Positions 1-8,168 of a stretch of 64,000 bases of DNA are shown one piece after another. Numbering within the stretch: position 1 is the stretch's first letter; the number at the start of each line of letters is the position of its first letter. The position numbers and the translations under genes are program-made. The notes under the pieces are model-generated. The model made no database searches, was not told the origin of the DNA, and saw nothing but the letters and a program-made list of their open reading frames with translations. The DNA comes from Hyphomicrobium sp. (GTDB lineage Bacteria > Pseudomonadota > Alphaproteobacteria > Rhizobiales > Hyphomicrobiaceae). The stretch spans positions 1-64,000 of the forward strand of contig JALHOF010000003.1 in the NCBI GenBank assembly GCA_022843145.1, read 5' to 3'.

Positions 1-116
1 CACCCTGACCAAGCTCGTCAACCGCTGGCCCCAATCCCGCATCGACGATCTGATGCCCTGGGCCTACGCCAAAATCCCCGCCTGACCCGTCAACGTGGGC
101 GCGGAGCATCGCTTAC
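1..116 (+). mobile_element. Right end of an IS66-family insertion sequence (partial)
   Basis: The window opens inside the 3' end of an IS66-type transposase gene and continues to a terminal inverted repeat ending CGCTTAC at 110-116. Read outward-in on the minus strand this begins GTAAGCG, the usual terminal bases of IS66-family elements. The 8 bases after it (117-124, GTTCGGTA) would be the target duplication, but the other copy lies outside the window and cannot be checked. The element abuts a fragment of a two-component signalling gene, so it probably inserted into or just before that gene. Confidence 0.8.
2..85 (+). CDS. IS66 family transposase, C-terminal fragment
   Basis: An open frame from the window edge encodes the last 27 residues of a transposase, ending with SRIDDLMPWAYAKIPA. 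This is the conserved tail of the large IS66 transposase (TnpC), where a sequence like 'S.I.DLLPWAY' sits near the C terminus. The catalytic DDE residues are upstream, outside the window. The stop codon is followed 31 bases later by the element's terminal repeat, the normal IS66 arrangement. Whether the element is intact cannot be judged. Confidence 0.8.
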   Translation, partial: TLTKLVNRWPQSRIDDLMPWAYAKIPA

Positions 117-447
117 GTTCGGTATGCACGCTCCGAAGCTGTTTGCCGCGCTCGCCGCATGCGCGACCGGCGATCACGATGCAAAGGCCCTGTCAGCCGC
201 GGCGCACGCTTTGAAGTCGTTGAGCCGAAACGTTGGCGCAGTGCGCGTCGGCGATCTATGCGCCGTGATCGAGGACAACGCCGGCGACGGCACCGCGGTA
301 CTATCATCGAGGATCGCCGACATCGCGATCGCACTTCGAGATACATTCGACGCACTCGGCATCGGCGGCGCAAAGGTCGAGGTGGCCGTGTCGCAGCCTT
401 CCGCACATCACCTGGGGAACGCGTCGACAATCACCGAAGCCGCCTGA
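117..447 (+). pseudogene. Hpt-domain fragment of a phosphorelay protein, cut by the IS66 element
   Basis: The frame is open from the IS end to the stop at 447, with an internal ATG at 124. It carries the core of a histidine phosphotransfer domain: AAHALKSLSRNVGA, with the phospho-acceptor His at residue 28 counted from that ATG. The Hpt helix continues as RVGDLCAVIED. The following tail is not recognisable. The piece looks like the C-terminal end of a hybrid histidine kinase whose kinase part was separated by the insertion. A short free-standing Hpt protein starting at 124 is the alternative. It is convergent with a single-domain response regulator that could be its partner. Confidence 0.6.
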
Positions 448-456
448 CGCCGCAGC

Positions 457-858
457 TCACGCCGGGTGCGCGATCTCGGTGAGAATGGCGTCGAGTTGCT
501 TGAAGTCCACCGGCTTATTCAGCGAGCCCTTTAGGTTGAGCCGGAGGCTCGTTGCAAGTTTGCTCGCTGCATTGGCGACACGGATATCGGCCCCACTGAT
601 GATGATCAGCGCGCACGTGAGCCGTTGCTCAGCGAGGAACATGATGTACTCGACGCCATCGAAGTCCGGCATGTTGAGATCGCAAAGGATGAGGCCGATC
701 TCGTTTCCGTGCGCTTCGATTTGTCGCTTGGCCTCGCTTCCATCGGCGGCCGTCAAAACTCTGGCCACTGACCGCTTGGTCAGGAAGCTCGTCATGAGTT
801 CGCGATAAATCGGATCATCGTCCACGATCAAGACGGACGTCAGCCGGACGGGTGCCAT
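457..858 (-). CDS. Single-domain response regulator (receiver only)
   Basis: A 133-residue protein made of one CheY-like receiver domain with no output domain. The acidic pocket is VDDD at residues 12-15, the phospho-acceptor is Asp60 in CDLNMPD, and the conserved lysine is Lys114 in NKPVD. Such proteins relay phosphate in multi-step pathways or act by binding a partner. A longer frame runs to 1059, but the residues before the chosen Met are not receiver-like and the domain begins directly at MAPVRLTSVLIVDDD. It is convergent with the Hpt fragment, so the two may once have belonged to one phosphorelay. Confidence 0.85.
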   Translation of the reverse strand: MAPVRLTSVLIVDDDPIYRELMTSFLTKRSVARVLTAADGSEAKRQIEAHGNEIGLILCDLNMPDFDGVEYIMFLAEQRLTCALIIISGADIRVANAASKLATSLRLNLKGSLNKPVDFKQLDAILTEIAHPA

Positions 859-1143
859 GATGAAAATCTCAGCAGCGATCGGGAAAAGTTCCCATTGAGC
901 CCAGGGCCTCAGCAGTTCGAAGCGACCGCCACCCGGCTCTAAAGACTTACAGCCGGGGTCAGTGTCAAGCAGGGAGCCGCGATTGCGTTGCTCGATACTG
1001 GTTAGCCGTTGATTGACGGCTTCAGGAACGGCAGTTGGCCAGCCCATCAAGCTGCTCAAATAGCCCAGGCCTGCCCGCTCTGGAGAATCGTCGGGCTGGC
1101 AGAGTGCTGATGGACCCGGGCTGCTCGCGTTTTGGCCTGGCTG

Positions 1144-2034
1144 CTACGCATCTCGCTTGTCGTAGGCTTCGACGAAATCGGCCGCCGCCTGGCTGCCGCC
1201 CGCGAACGCCTTCATGGCTTCCTCGTGCAGAATCTCCAGCGCCTCGTCTTTATACCGCAGGTACTCGGGCGACATCAGCAGGCTCGCCACGCGCGGGCGA
1301 GGCAAAGTGATCTCCATCGACTTGATAATGCGACCCGGCTTGTTGCTCATGAGGACGAGCGTATCGGCGAGGAAGATCGCCTCGTCGATCTCGGACGTGA
1401 CGAACAGCACCGTCTGCCGCTTGTCCTCGTAAAGCCGGAGGAAGTATTCCTGCATCAACTCGCGCGTCATCGCATCGAGGCCGCGAAACGGCTCGTCGAG
1501 CAGCATCAGGCGGGGATTGTTGATCATCGCGCGGGCCAGTTCAGCGCGCCGCTGCATTCCGCCTGAAAGCTGGGACGGATATTTGTCGCGGAAGTCCTTG
1601 AGCCCGACCTTGTCGAGTAGCCGCCCCGCTTCGACTTCAACCTGCTTCATGTCGCGCTGTCGCTGCACGAGCGGCCCATAGACGATGTTCTGATACGTCG
1701 TCATCCAGGGGAATAGAGCCGTTTCCTGAAACACCACGAGCCGGTCCGACGATGGTCCCGAGATCGGCTGCCCGTCGAGCGTCACGCTGCCGTCGTCCGC
1801 CCGCTCGTATCCGCCGAGGATGTTGATCAGCGTGCTCTTGCCGCAGCCTGAGGGACCGATGAGCACGGTGAGCTTGCCCGGCGCGAGTGTCAGGCTGCAC
1901 TGGTCGAGCACAAGTTCACGTATGGGGCCGATCGTGTAGGACTTGGAGACGCCCTCGATGCGAACCTCGGCCATCGTTTCCATGTTGGCGGCCGCGCGAG
2001 CCGGAGTTGCCATGTCTTGCATCGCGGCCATCAT
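1144..2034 (-). CDS. ABC transporter ATPase, NitT/TauT type (ATPase 1)
   Basis: A 296-residue nucleotide-binding subunit of an importer in the nitrate/sulfonate/taurine family. Walker A is GPSGCGKS at 60-67, the Q-loop Gln is 103, the signature is LSGGM at 156-160 and Walker B is MLLDEP with Glu181. The switch histidine expected after Walker B is replaced: the segment reads FVTSEIDEA, with Ser214 in its place. The start codon overlaps the stop of the upstream permease (ATGA), so the two are translationally coupled. It is the last gene of the transporter operon. A second, different ATPase is encoded two genes upstream, and together they probably form a heterodimer. The substrate is unknown. 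Confidence 0.9.
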   Translation of the reverse strand: MMAAMQDMATPARAAANMETMAEVRIEGVSKSYTIGPIRELVLDQCSLTLAPGKLTVLIGPSGCGKSTLINILGGYERADDGSVTLDGQPISGPSSDRLVVFQETALFPWMTTYQNIVYGPLVQRQRDMKQVEVEAGRLLDKVGLKDFRDKYPSQLSGGMQRRAELARAMINNPRLMLLDEPFRGLDAMTRELMQEYFLRLYEDKRQTVLFVTSEIDEAIFLADTLVLMSNKPGRIIKSMEITLPRPRVASLLMSPEYLRYKDEALEILHEEAMKAFAGGSQAAADFVEAYDKRDA

Positions 2035-2813
2035 TGTGTCCTCTGCCAAGGCGTGACGTAGTGTCCGAGGAGTCGGATCAGACTGCTCGAAATGTAGCCC
2101 GCGATGCCGATGCTGATCATGCCGATGATGATTTGCGGGTAGTTGCCGCCAACGTAGGACGACCACGTGAGATAGCCGAGCCCGGACTTACCGGCGATCA
2201 TTTCGGCCGCGACGACCACCTCCCAGGTGATGCCCATCCCAACCGCCATGCCGATGAAGATTCCCGGCAGAACGGCGGGCAGAATAATCCGCCAGAAGAT
2301 GTCCCACGGCCGCGACCCGAGGGAGTGTGCGGCACGGATGTAGCGGACGTCGATGTTGCGCGCGCTGCCGATCACGTTGATGACCACGGTGAAGAACGCG
2401 CCGAGGAAGATGACGAATGCGATCGACAGTTCAGTCGTTGGCCAGAAGATGATCGAGGCCGGCACCCAGGCGAGCGGCGGGATCGGGCGCATGATCTCGA
2501 GGATCGGGAACGTCGTCGCATGGAACGTCCGGCTCATCGCCATCATCAAACCGAGCGGAATCCCGACCAACTGGGCGGCGATGAAACCGGAAATGACGCG
2601 CGAAAAACTGGAAATCCAGTGATCCCAGAATTTCGGCTGCGAAATGCTGGCGGAGATCGACTGATAGACTTCGGACGGAGCTGGTACCGCGGCGAGACCG
2701 GGCAGCTTCAATCGGCGCCCCACCTCCCACAGCAGTATCAGGCCGGCGACCGAGATGAAGCCGCGCAGCAAGGTCTTGCTGAAGATGGCCTTCTTGATCT
2801 TGACGACATTCAT
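2031..2813 (-). CDS. ABC transporter permease, NitT/TauT type (permease 1)
   Basis: A 260-residue inner-membrane permease with about six hydrophobic segments, starting near RGFISVAGLILLWEVG. The cytoplasmic EAA-type loop (about GSRPWDIFWRIILPAVLPG), which docks on the ATPase, is clear. Met at 2813 was chosen because a GGAA sequence lies about 8 bases upstream. The longer frame to 2912 would overlap the end of the neighbouring ATPase gene and adds no family-like sequence. It is one of two non-identical permeases in the operon and probably pairs with the one at 3693-4571. Confidence 0.88.
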   Translation of the reverse strand: MNVVKIKKAIFSKTLLRGFISVAGLILLWEVGRRLKLPGLAAVPAPSEVYQSISASISQPKFWDHWISSFSRVISGFIAAQLVGIPLGLMMAMSRTFHATTFPILEIMRPIPPLAWVPASIIFWPTTELSIAFVIFLGAFFTVVINVIGSARNIDVRYIRAAHSLGSRPWDIFWRIILPAVLPGIFIGMAVGMGITWEVVVAAEMIAGKSGLGYLTWSSYVGGNYPQIIIGMISIGIAGYISSSLIRLLGHYVTPWQRTQ

Positions 2814-2853
2814 GGCGATGTTCCAATCGAAGTCGCACGCAGGTGGCGCGGTA

Positions 2854-3693
2854 TCAGGCCATTTCACGTTCGCCGGCGTCGAAGGCTTTGCGGGCCTCCT
2901 CGTGCACGGCATCGAATACCTGCGCTTTCAATTCGAGATAGCGCGCCGACGAGCGGACTTTGAATGTCCGCGGCCGCGGGAAGTCGACAAGGATGGTCTT
3001 TTTGACCTGCGCCGGCCTCGTGGTCATGATCACGACGCGATCACCGAGGAACAGCGCCTCTTCCAAGTCGTGTGTGATGAACAGAACCGATTTCCTGACC
3101 TTGTCGAGTGCACGCAGCAAAAACTCCTGCACGACACCCTTCGTCAGAGCATCCATGGCGCGGAACGGCTCGTCGAGGAGCAGGACCTTCGGATCGTTGA
3201 TCAGGGCGCGGGCAATCTCGACGCGCCGCTTCATGCCGGACGAAATCTCGCCTGGGTAGCGGTCGGCGATGGGCGACAGGCCGAGCTCGGCGAGCACGTC
3301 GAGCGCCTGCTCGCGCGCCTCTCTGCGGGACCGGCCCTGCACTTCGGGTCCGTAGGTGATGTTCTCGAGAACGGTGTACCAGGGGAACAAAGCGCCATTC
3401 TGGAACACGACGATGCGTTCAGCCGACGGCGGCTCGGTATGCGTCGCGGTGCACACCGCCCGGCCGTCGAGTTCGATGGTGCCCGACGTGATCGAATGGA
3501 ACCCCGCGAGTGCATTGAGCAAGGTCGTCTTGCCGCAACCCGACGGCCCGACCAGCACACAGAACTCGCCGGCTTCGATCTCGAGCGAGCAGTTGTCGAC
3601 GGCGAGAACCTTTGCGCCGTCGGGATCGTAGATCTTAGTGACGTTGCGGATCGAGATGCGGCCGCCGCCACTGTGTCCGATTGCCGAACTCAT
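2854..3693 (-). CDS. ABC transporter ATPase, NitT/TauT type (ATPase 2)
   Basis: A 279-residue nucleotide-binding subunit. Walker A is GPSGCGKT at 49-56, the Q-loop Gln is 98, Walker B ends LLLDEP with Glu175, and the switch His208 is present (FITHDLEEA). The signature motif is altered to ISSGM at 150-154 in place of LSGGQ. Its defect is therefore complementary to that of ATPase 1, which has a good signature but no switch histidine. The start (3693) overlaps the upstream permease stop as TGATG. A longer start at 3717 is possible but would overlap further. Confidence 0.88.
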   Translation of the reverse strand: MSSAIGHSGGGRISIRNVTKIYDPDGAKVLAVDNCSLEIEAGEFCVLVGPSGCGKTTLLNALAGFHSITSGTIELDGRAVCTATHTEPPSAERIVVFQNGALFPWYTVLENITYGPEVQGRSRREAREQALDVLAELGLSPIADRYPGEISSGMKRRVEIARALINDPKVLLLDEPFRAMDALTKGVVQEFLLRALDKVRKSVLFITHDLEEALFLGDRVVIMTTRPAQVKKTILVDFPRPRTFKVRSSARYLELKAQVFDAVHEEARKAFDAGEREMA

Positions 3694-4571
3694 CACGCCT
3701 GCGTCCTCGCGGTCCAACCCATCAACATGCGGCCGACGGCGCGAATAATGGCGCTGTAGACGTATCCGACGAGGCCCAGCGTCACCATCGCGATGACGAT
3801 CACCGGGTATTGAGACAAGACGTAACTATCCCAAATCAGAAACCCCAGACCGTGTTCGCCCGAAACCATTTCGGCGGCGACGAGCGAGAACCAGGCGACA
3901 CCAACGCCGATTTGCAAACCGGTGAAGACGTCGGGCATGGCGCCGGGCACGACGACGCGCTTGAAGATCTGCCAGGGCGAAGAGCCGAGACAGCGCGCGG
4001 CGCGGAAATAGCTTTCGTCGATGGATTCAACCCCGAGCATGGCATTGAGCGTCGTGGCGAAAAACGCGGCGAGAAACGCGAGGAAGATGATCGGAGCTTC
4101 ACGTCCGGGCATCATCAGGATGGCAAGCGGCACCCAGGCCAGCACGGGTATCGGCCGTAGAACCTCGATGATCGGGAACGTGTAGTCCTTGAACGTGCGC
4201 TTCCAGCCCATGAACAGTCCAAGCGGCACGCCCAGCACGGTGGCCAGACCGAACGCGATGAGGACGCGCAGCGAACTCCACGCGATGTGTTTGTAGTACT
4301 CGGGCGTGTACATCGACGTGCCGTACGTCGGATCGCGCGACGTGAACTCGGTCCAGACTTCGATCGGACCTGGCAGCTTCTCGAATCGCGGCAGCTTCAA
4401 ATACTCGGTCGTCAGGAACCAGAAGATCCCGAACAGCAGAATGCCGAGTAGACCGAGATAAGGCACCGGGCTCTTCAGCGCCTGTTGAAACCGCCATGAC
4501 AGACTGCCGACAGGTTGTCCTGTGGCAGTCCGGCTTGAGGACTGTCGTGCGATCAGTGCGGCACCGGACAT
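3693..4571 (-). CDS. ABC transporter permease, NitT/TauT type (permease 2)
   Basis: A 292-residue inner-membrane permease. A hydrophobic segment begins near VPYLGLLGILLFGIFWFL and several more follow. The EAA-type coupling loop is GSSPWQIFKRVVVPGAMPD. The middle motif VLRPIPVLAWVPLAI is typical of SsuC/TauC/NrtB permeases. It is the first membrane gene after the binding protein, 165 bases downstream of it, and overlaps the next ATPase gene. It shares the fold but not the sequence of permease 1, which suggests a heterodimeric channel. Confidence 0.88.
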   Translation of the reverse strand: MSGAALIARQSSSRTATGQPVGSLSWRFQQALKSPVPYLGLLGILLFGIFWFLTTEYLKLPRFEKLPGPIEVWTEFTSRDPTYGTSMYTPEYYKHIAWSSLRVLIAFGLATVLGVPLGLFMGWKRTFKDYTFPIIEVLRPIPVLAWVPLAILMMPGREAPIIFLAFLAAFFATTLNAMLGVESIDESYFRAARCLGSSPWQIFKRVVVPGAMPDVFTGLQIGVGVAWFSLVAAEMVSGEHGLGFLIWDSYVLSQYPVIVIAMVTLGLVGYVYSAIIRAVGRMLMGWTARTQA

Positions 4572-4736
4572 GAAGTGGCCTCCAAAGGCGTCGGCGACGC
4601 CGGCGACGGCGCGGTCGAAACTTGGTCGTGATGTGACGTCCCGGCGCTGTCGGCTTCCGCGAAGTCGGCTTGCGGGGGCGGCGAGCGCCGGGACGTGTCA
4701 TTCAGTCAGAATATCGATCGCTGCCGCGACGACGCG

Positions 4737-5861
4737 TCAGTCCTTCGGGCCTTTGGAGGCGTCGAGGGCCTTGATCTCGCCGAGCGGCGATTTGGCGCCT
4801 GCATCTTTCAAAACAGCCTGGGCGATCGTGTCGTCGATCGCGCCCTCTGGCGCCTTGTCGACGTCGATGACCTTGACTTGGTGCAAGAAGGTGTAGGTGC
4901 TGTCGAGATGCTTCTTGATGTCGGCCGAGAACGTGAAGGGCTTGGTGTCACGAATGGCGCTGCCGCCGCGCACGTCGGGAACGCGGCCATAAAGCGAGAA
5001 CCAAGCCATTTTCGGCGTGATCCCTTCGGTCTGCCCCTTGACGATGTTGCCGACCTCTTCCCAGTTCTTGGGATCGAGCAAGAACTGCTGGGCTTCGAGT
5101 TCGGTCTTCAGCCAGGCCTTGGCGACGTCGGGATACTTGGCGACGAAGTCCGAGCGCATGGCGATGAAGCCGCCATCGGGGATTCCGAAGCTGTTGCCGG
5201 TCGCGATCTCGCGCGCGATGCCTTCGCCGACGAAATCACCGATACGGGATACGGACGGTTCCCACAGAACGGCGGCGTCGATTTTCTTGACCCGGAAATT
5301 GGTGGAGATCACCTCGATCGACTGGTTGAGAACTTCCGACGGCTTGATGCCTGTACTCTCGATGACCTGGCGCAGGAAGCGGTCGGCGCAACTGCCCTTG
5401 GGCGTGGCGACGACCTTGCCGTCCATCCACTTCACTGCTTCCTTGGCGTCCTTGAACTCAGGTGCGTCGGCGCGCACCATGATGACGTTGCAGCGCTGCC
5501 CTGCGGAGAAGCCGGTGTTGGCGACGAGCTTGATGCCTGCAAGCTTCGTCTTTGTGGTCGAAACAACGGCGGGCATGTCACCGAGGTAGCCGATCTGCTG
5601 CTTGTCGGCGACCATGGCGTTGACGATGATCGCGCCTTGCAGCGCCGCCTCGAACTCGACCTTGCTGCCGGCGGGCAGATGCTTCTTCCACAACTCCTTC
5701 GCGCGGATCACGGCGGCCGAATAGGAAATCGTATCGTAAGGCTGATAGCCGACGACGATATTGATGGGGTCGGCGGCTAACGTCGGCTGTGTCGACAAGG
5801 GCTGTGCCAAAAAGCCAAGCGCTAGCGTGGCGCCAGCGAGAGCGCGAATTCCAAGCCTCAT
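4737..5861 (-). CDS. ABC transporter substrate-binding protein, NitT/TauT (NMT1/THI5-like)
   Basis: A 374-residue periplasmic protein. The N-terminal signal peptide is MRLGIRALAGATLALGFLAQ, with likely cleavage after TLAA. The mature part has the two-lobe pattern of nitrate/sulfonate/thiamine-precursor binding proteins: IVVGYQPYDTISY near the start, then QIGYLGDMPA and AAVLWEPSVSRI. A textbook ribosome binding site (GGGAGGAAG) sits just before the Met at 5861, which excludes the longer frame to 6176. A 190-base gap to the regulator gene upstream suggests its own promoter. The ligand cannot be inferred from sequence. Confidence 0.9.
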   Translation of the reverse strand: MRLGIRALAGATLALGFLAQPLSTQPTLAADPINIVVGYQPYDTISYSAAVIRAKELWKKHLPAGSKVEFEAALQGAIIVNAMVADKQQIGYLGDMPAVVSTTKTKLAGIKLVANTGFSAGQRCNVIMVRADAPEFKDAKEAVKWMDGKVVATPKGSCADRFLRQVIESTGIKPSEVLNQSIEVISTNFRVKKIDAAVLWEPSVSRIGDFVGEGIAREIATGNSFGIPDGGFIAMRSDFVAKYPDVAKAWLKTELEAQQFLLDPKNWEEVGNIVKGQTEGITPKMAWFSLYGRVPDVRGGSAIRDTKPFTFSADIKKHLDSTYTFLHQVKVIDVDKAPEGAIDDTIAQAVLKDAGAKSPLGEIKALDASKGPKD

Positions 5862-6052
5862 AACTTCCTCCCGATTGATTGTCGCAATTTCAGGCCGTCC
5901 ATCCGGAAGATCCCGAATGCGTGACGCCCACTCATGCTTCTTGTTTTGACGAAGGCTAAGTTGGCCCATCCGTGCGGACAATACGTAGCGCCACCCAATC
6001 GCATTGCAGCAATGCGCGTGCGCACGCCGCATTGGAGCGCGGTGATCTGCGC

Positions 6053-6712
6053 TCAGTCGTCGGCGTTGAGCACGCCGAGCCGCATCGCGCACCGCATCAA
6101 CCCGACCGCATCCTTGACTCCGAGTTTGTGAAGCACCGCGGCGCGATGCTTCTCGACGGTGCGAATGCTGATGCACAGCACTTCGCCGATCTGCTGGCTG
6201 CTTTTGCCCTGCACCACGAGCCGGAACACCTGCTGCTCACGCTCTGTCAAAAGGTCGTACGGCTTCGCCGCGTCCATTTGATCGATACTGTCCGCGAGCG
6301 CGTAGACGCTGTCGCGGTCGATGCGCGAGCTGAGATAGGTGTGACCGGTGCTCACCACGCGAATGGCGTCCAGCAACTCGGTCACCGGAGCGGATTTCAC
6401 GACGAAGCCGCGAGCGCCTCCGCTCATGGCGCGGCGGACCATCATCGGTTCCTGATGAAATGACAGAACGACGACGAGAGTGGCCGGGGATACGCGCTTC
6501 AAGAGAACGATCAGGTCGAGGCCGTTGAGATCGGGCATCGAAATGTCGAGTACGGCGATGTCGGGACGCAGCTCGCGCGCGAGTGATATGACGGCGTTGC
6601 CGCCCTCCGCTTCAGCGACGATCTCCATGTCGGACTGGGACGCGATCAGCTGTCGCGCACCTTCCCGGACGAAGGAGTGATCGTCAGCGATGAGAACCCG
6701 CAGCTTCGGCAT
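6053..6712 (-). CDS. NarL/FixJ-type response regulator
   Basis: A 219-residue transcription regulator. The receiver domain starts LRVLIADDH with phospho-acceptor Asp56 in LDISMPD. It is joined to a C-terminal LuxR-type helix-turn-helix (LLTEREQQVFRLVVQGKS ... ISIRTVEKHR). The start at 6712 is preceded by GGAAG at a good distance, and an in-frame Met two codons earlier is the alternative. The 5' end overlaps the histidine kinase gene by about 29 bases, so kinase and regulator are co-translated. The transporter genes immediately downstream are the likely target. Confidence 0.9.
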   Translation of the reverse strand: MPKLRVLIADDHSFVREGARQLIASQSDMEIVAEAEGGNAVISLARELRPDIAVLDISMPDLNGLDLIVLLKRVSPATLVVVLSFHQEPMMVRRAMSGGARGFVVKSAPVTELLDAIRVVSTGHTYLSSRIDRDSVYALADSIDQMDAAKPYDLLTEREQQVFRLVVQGKSSQQIGEVLCISIRTVEKHRAAVLHKLGVKDAVGLMRCAMRLGVLNADD

Positions 6713-8168
6713 CGACATCTTCCAGGACGTAGGGCAACTCGGCGCGCAAAGATGTGCCGCCACCACGGCGGTCTTTGACTTCGACCCTGCCGCCGATCGC
6801 GGCCGCCCGCTCTTTCATGCCGAGCAACCCGATGCCGCGCTCGGCGGCCGGCCCGCCACCGGCGCTTGGCGAAATGCCGACACCATCGTCACGGATGGTG
6901 ACGATGAGCTGTGGATGGTTGACAGTCAACAGGACGTCGACGCGTGACGCCGCCGCGTGCTTGATGACGTTGCTGAGCCCTTCCTGCACGATCCGATATG
7001 CCACCATTTCCACGTCGGTGGGGAGCCGTCGATTGAAGCCGGCCGCGTCGACGGTGATCGCCAAGCGGTCGCCGATGAGCGGCTTCTGGTCGGCAATGAA
7101 TGCCTGGATCGCGGGCACAAGTCCGAGGTGATCGAGGGTGGCGGGACGGAGATCGTTGGCGATCCGATGGATCGAGACGCCCATGCGCTCGACCTCGCTC
7201 GCCATCTTCGCGCAGGGGCCATCGAGCGGGCTGTCACCGCCGTGCAGCGTATTGCGCATCGTCGTCAGGCAGAACTGCATTCCGGACAACGCCTGCCCCA
7301 ACTCGTCGTGCAGATCGCGCGCGATGCGTTTGCGCTCGTCTTCGATGATGCCGACCTGACGCCTCGACAGCGTGCGCAGCGCATCCTCCGCACGCCTGCG
7401 TTCGGCGATCTCGGACGTCAGCCGCTGACGGCTTTCGGCCAGTGAGGCCAGCGCACGATTGAACGCCTCGGCGACGCGGCCGACCTCGTCGCGCGACACG
7501 ACCTTGACCGGCTGATCGAGGACGTCGCGCTGAAGATTGTCGACGCCTCGCAACAGCAGACGCAGCTGACGCAGGATCGAGCGCGACAACAGAAACGCGA
7601 ACACGGTGCCGATCGCCATCGCCGCGATCGTATACAAGATGCCAGTGCGTGTGGCGTAAGCGAGGTACGCGTTGGTCGCGCTCTTGTCGACGGCGAGGAT
7701 GGACCACCCGATCAGGCGATCGGCGGCGGAGATGGGCGATATGGCATGGATGGCCGCTTCGGAACGCTGATAGACCCGGGCGGTCCGGTCACCTGATGTC
7801 GCCGAGAGGCTGATCGGATCTGCCAAGTAGAAACCGATTCGCGCGCGATCGGTGTGGGCCAGAATGCGGCCCGACGGATCGACGATCATGGCATGGCGCA
7901 CTCCACTGCCGCGCGCGCTCCCTTCGACCACCTCTTCCATGCCGACAAGATCGTCGGAAAGGACCCAAGGTGACGAACTGACCGCGAGAACGTGGGCGTG
8001 GTGCAAAGTCCGGCGATCCAATTCGTCGAGCAAAAAAGCCTTCTGCCGCTCGACGAGATCGAAGACGAAGATCGTCATGAGGATGAGATGGACGATCGCC
8101 ACGCCGAGCACCAGATTGCGCCGGATGCTCGTTTCGCCGAATAGCTTGTCCGGTGCGAGTGCGATCAT
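6684..8168 (-). CDS. NarX/DegS-type membrane histidine kinase
   Basis: A 494-residue sensor kinase. Transmembrane segments lie at about 18-38 and 174-196 and flank a periplasmic region of some 135 residues. A HAMP linker (about 197-250) and a HisKA_3 dimerisation domain follow, with the phospho-acceptor His287 in RIARDLHDELGQ. The HATPase_c domain carries the N-box (VQEGLSNVIKHA) and glycine boxes (DDGVGI, GIGLLGMKERA). The start at 8168 overlaps the stop of the upstream lipoprotein gene (ATGA). The longer frame to 8462 would run antiparallel through that gene. Its stimulus is probably sensed through the periplasmic lipoprotein encoded just upstream. Confidence 0.92.
   Translation of the reverse strand: MIALAPDKLFGETSIRRNLVLGVAIVHLILMTIFVFDLVERQKAFLLDELDRRTLHHAHVLAVSSSPWVLSDDLVGMEEVVEGSARGSGVRHAMIVDPSGRILAHTDRARIGFYLADPISLSATSGDRTARVYQRSEAAIHAISPISAADRLIGWSILAVDKSATNAYLAYATRTGILYTIAAMAIGTVFAFLLSRSILRQLRLLLRGVDNLQRDVLDQPVKVVSRDEVGRVAEAFNRALASLAESRQRLTSEIAERRRAEDALRTLSRRQVGIIEDERKRIARDLHDELGQALSGMQFCLTTMRNTLHGGDSPLDGPCAKMASEVERMGVSIHRIANDLRPATLDHLGLVPAIQAFIADQKPLIGDRLAITVDAAGFNRRLPTDVEMVAYRIVQEGLSNVIKHAAASRVDVLLTVNHPQLIVTIRDDGVGISPSAGGGPAAERGIGLLGMKERAAAIGGRVEVKDRRGGGTSLRAELPYVLEDVDAEAAGSHR

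Noticed and set aside
1887-5780. Long plus-strand frames of 334-361 codons inside the minus-strand ABC transporter genes
   Set aside because: They lie antiparallel to genes with clear family motifs; their translations are Arg/His/Asp-rich without domains, as expected for shadow frames in GC-rich DNA.
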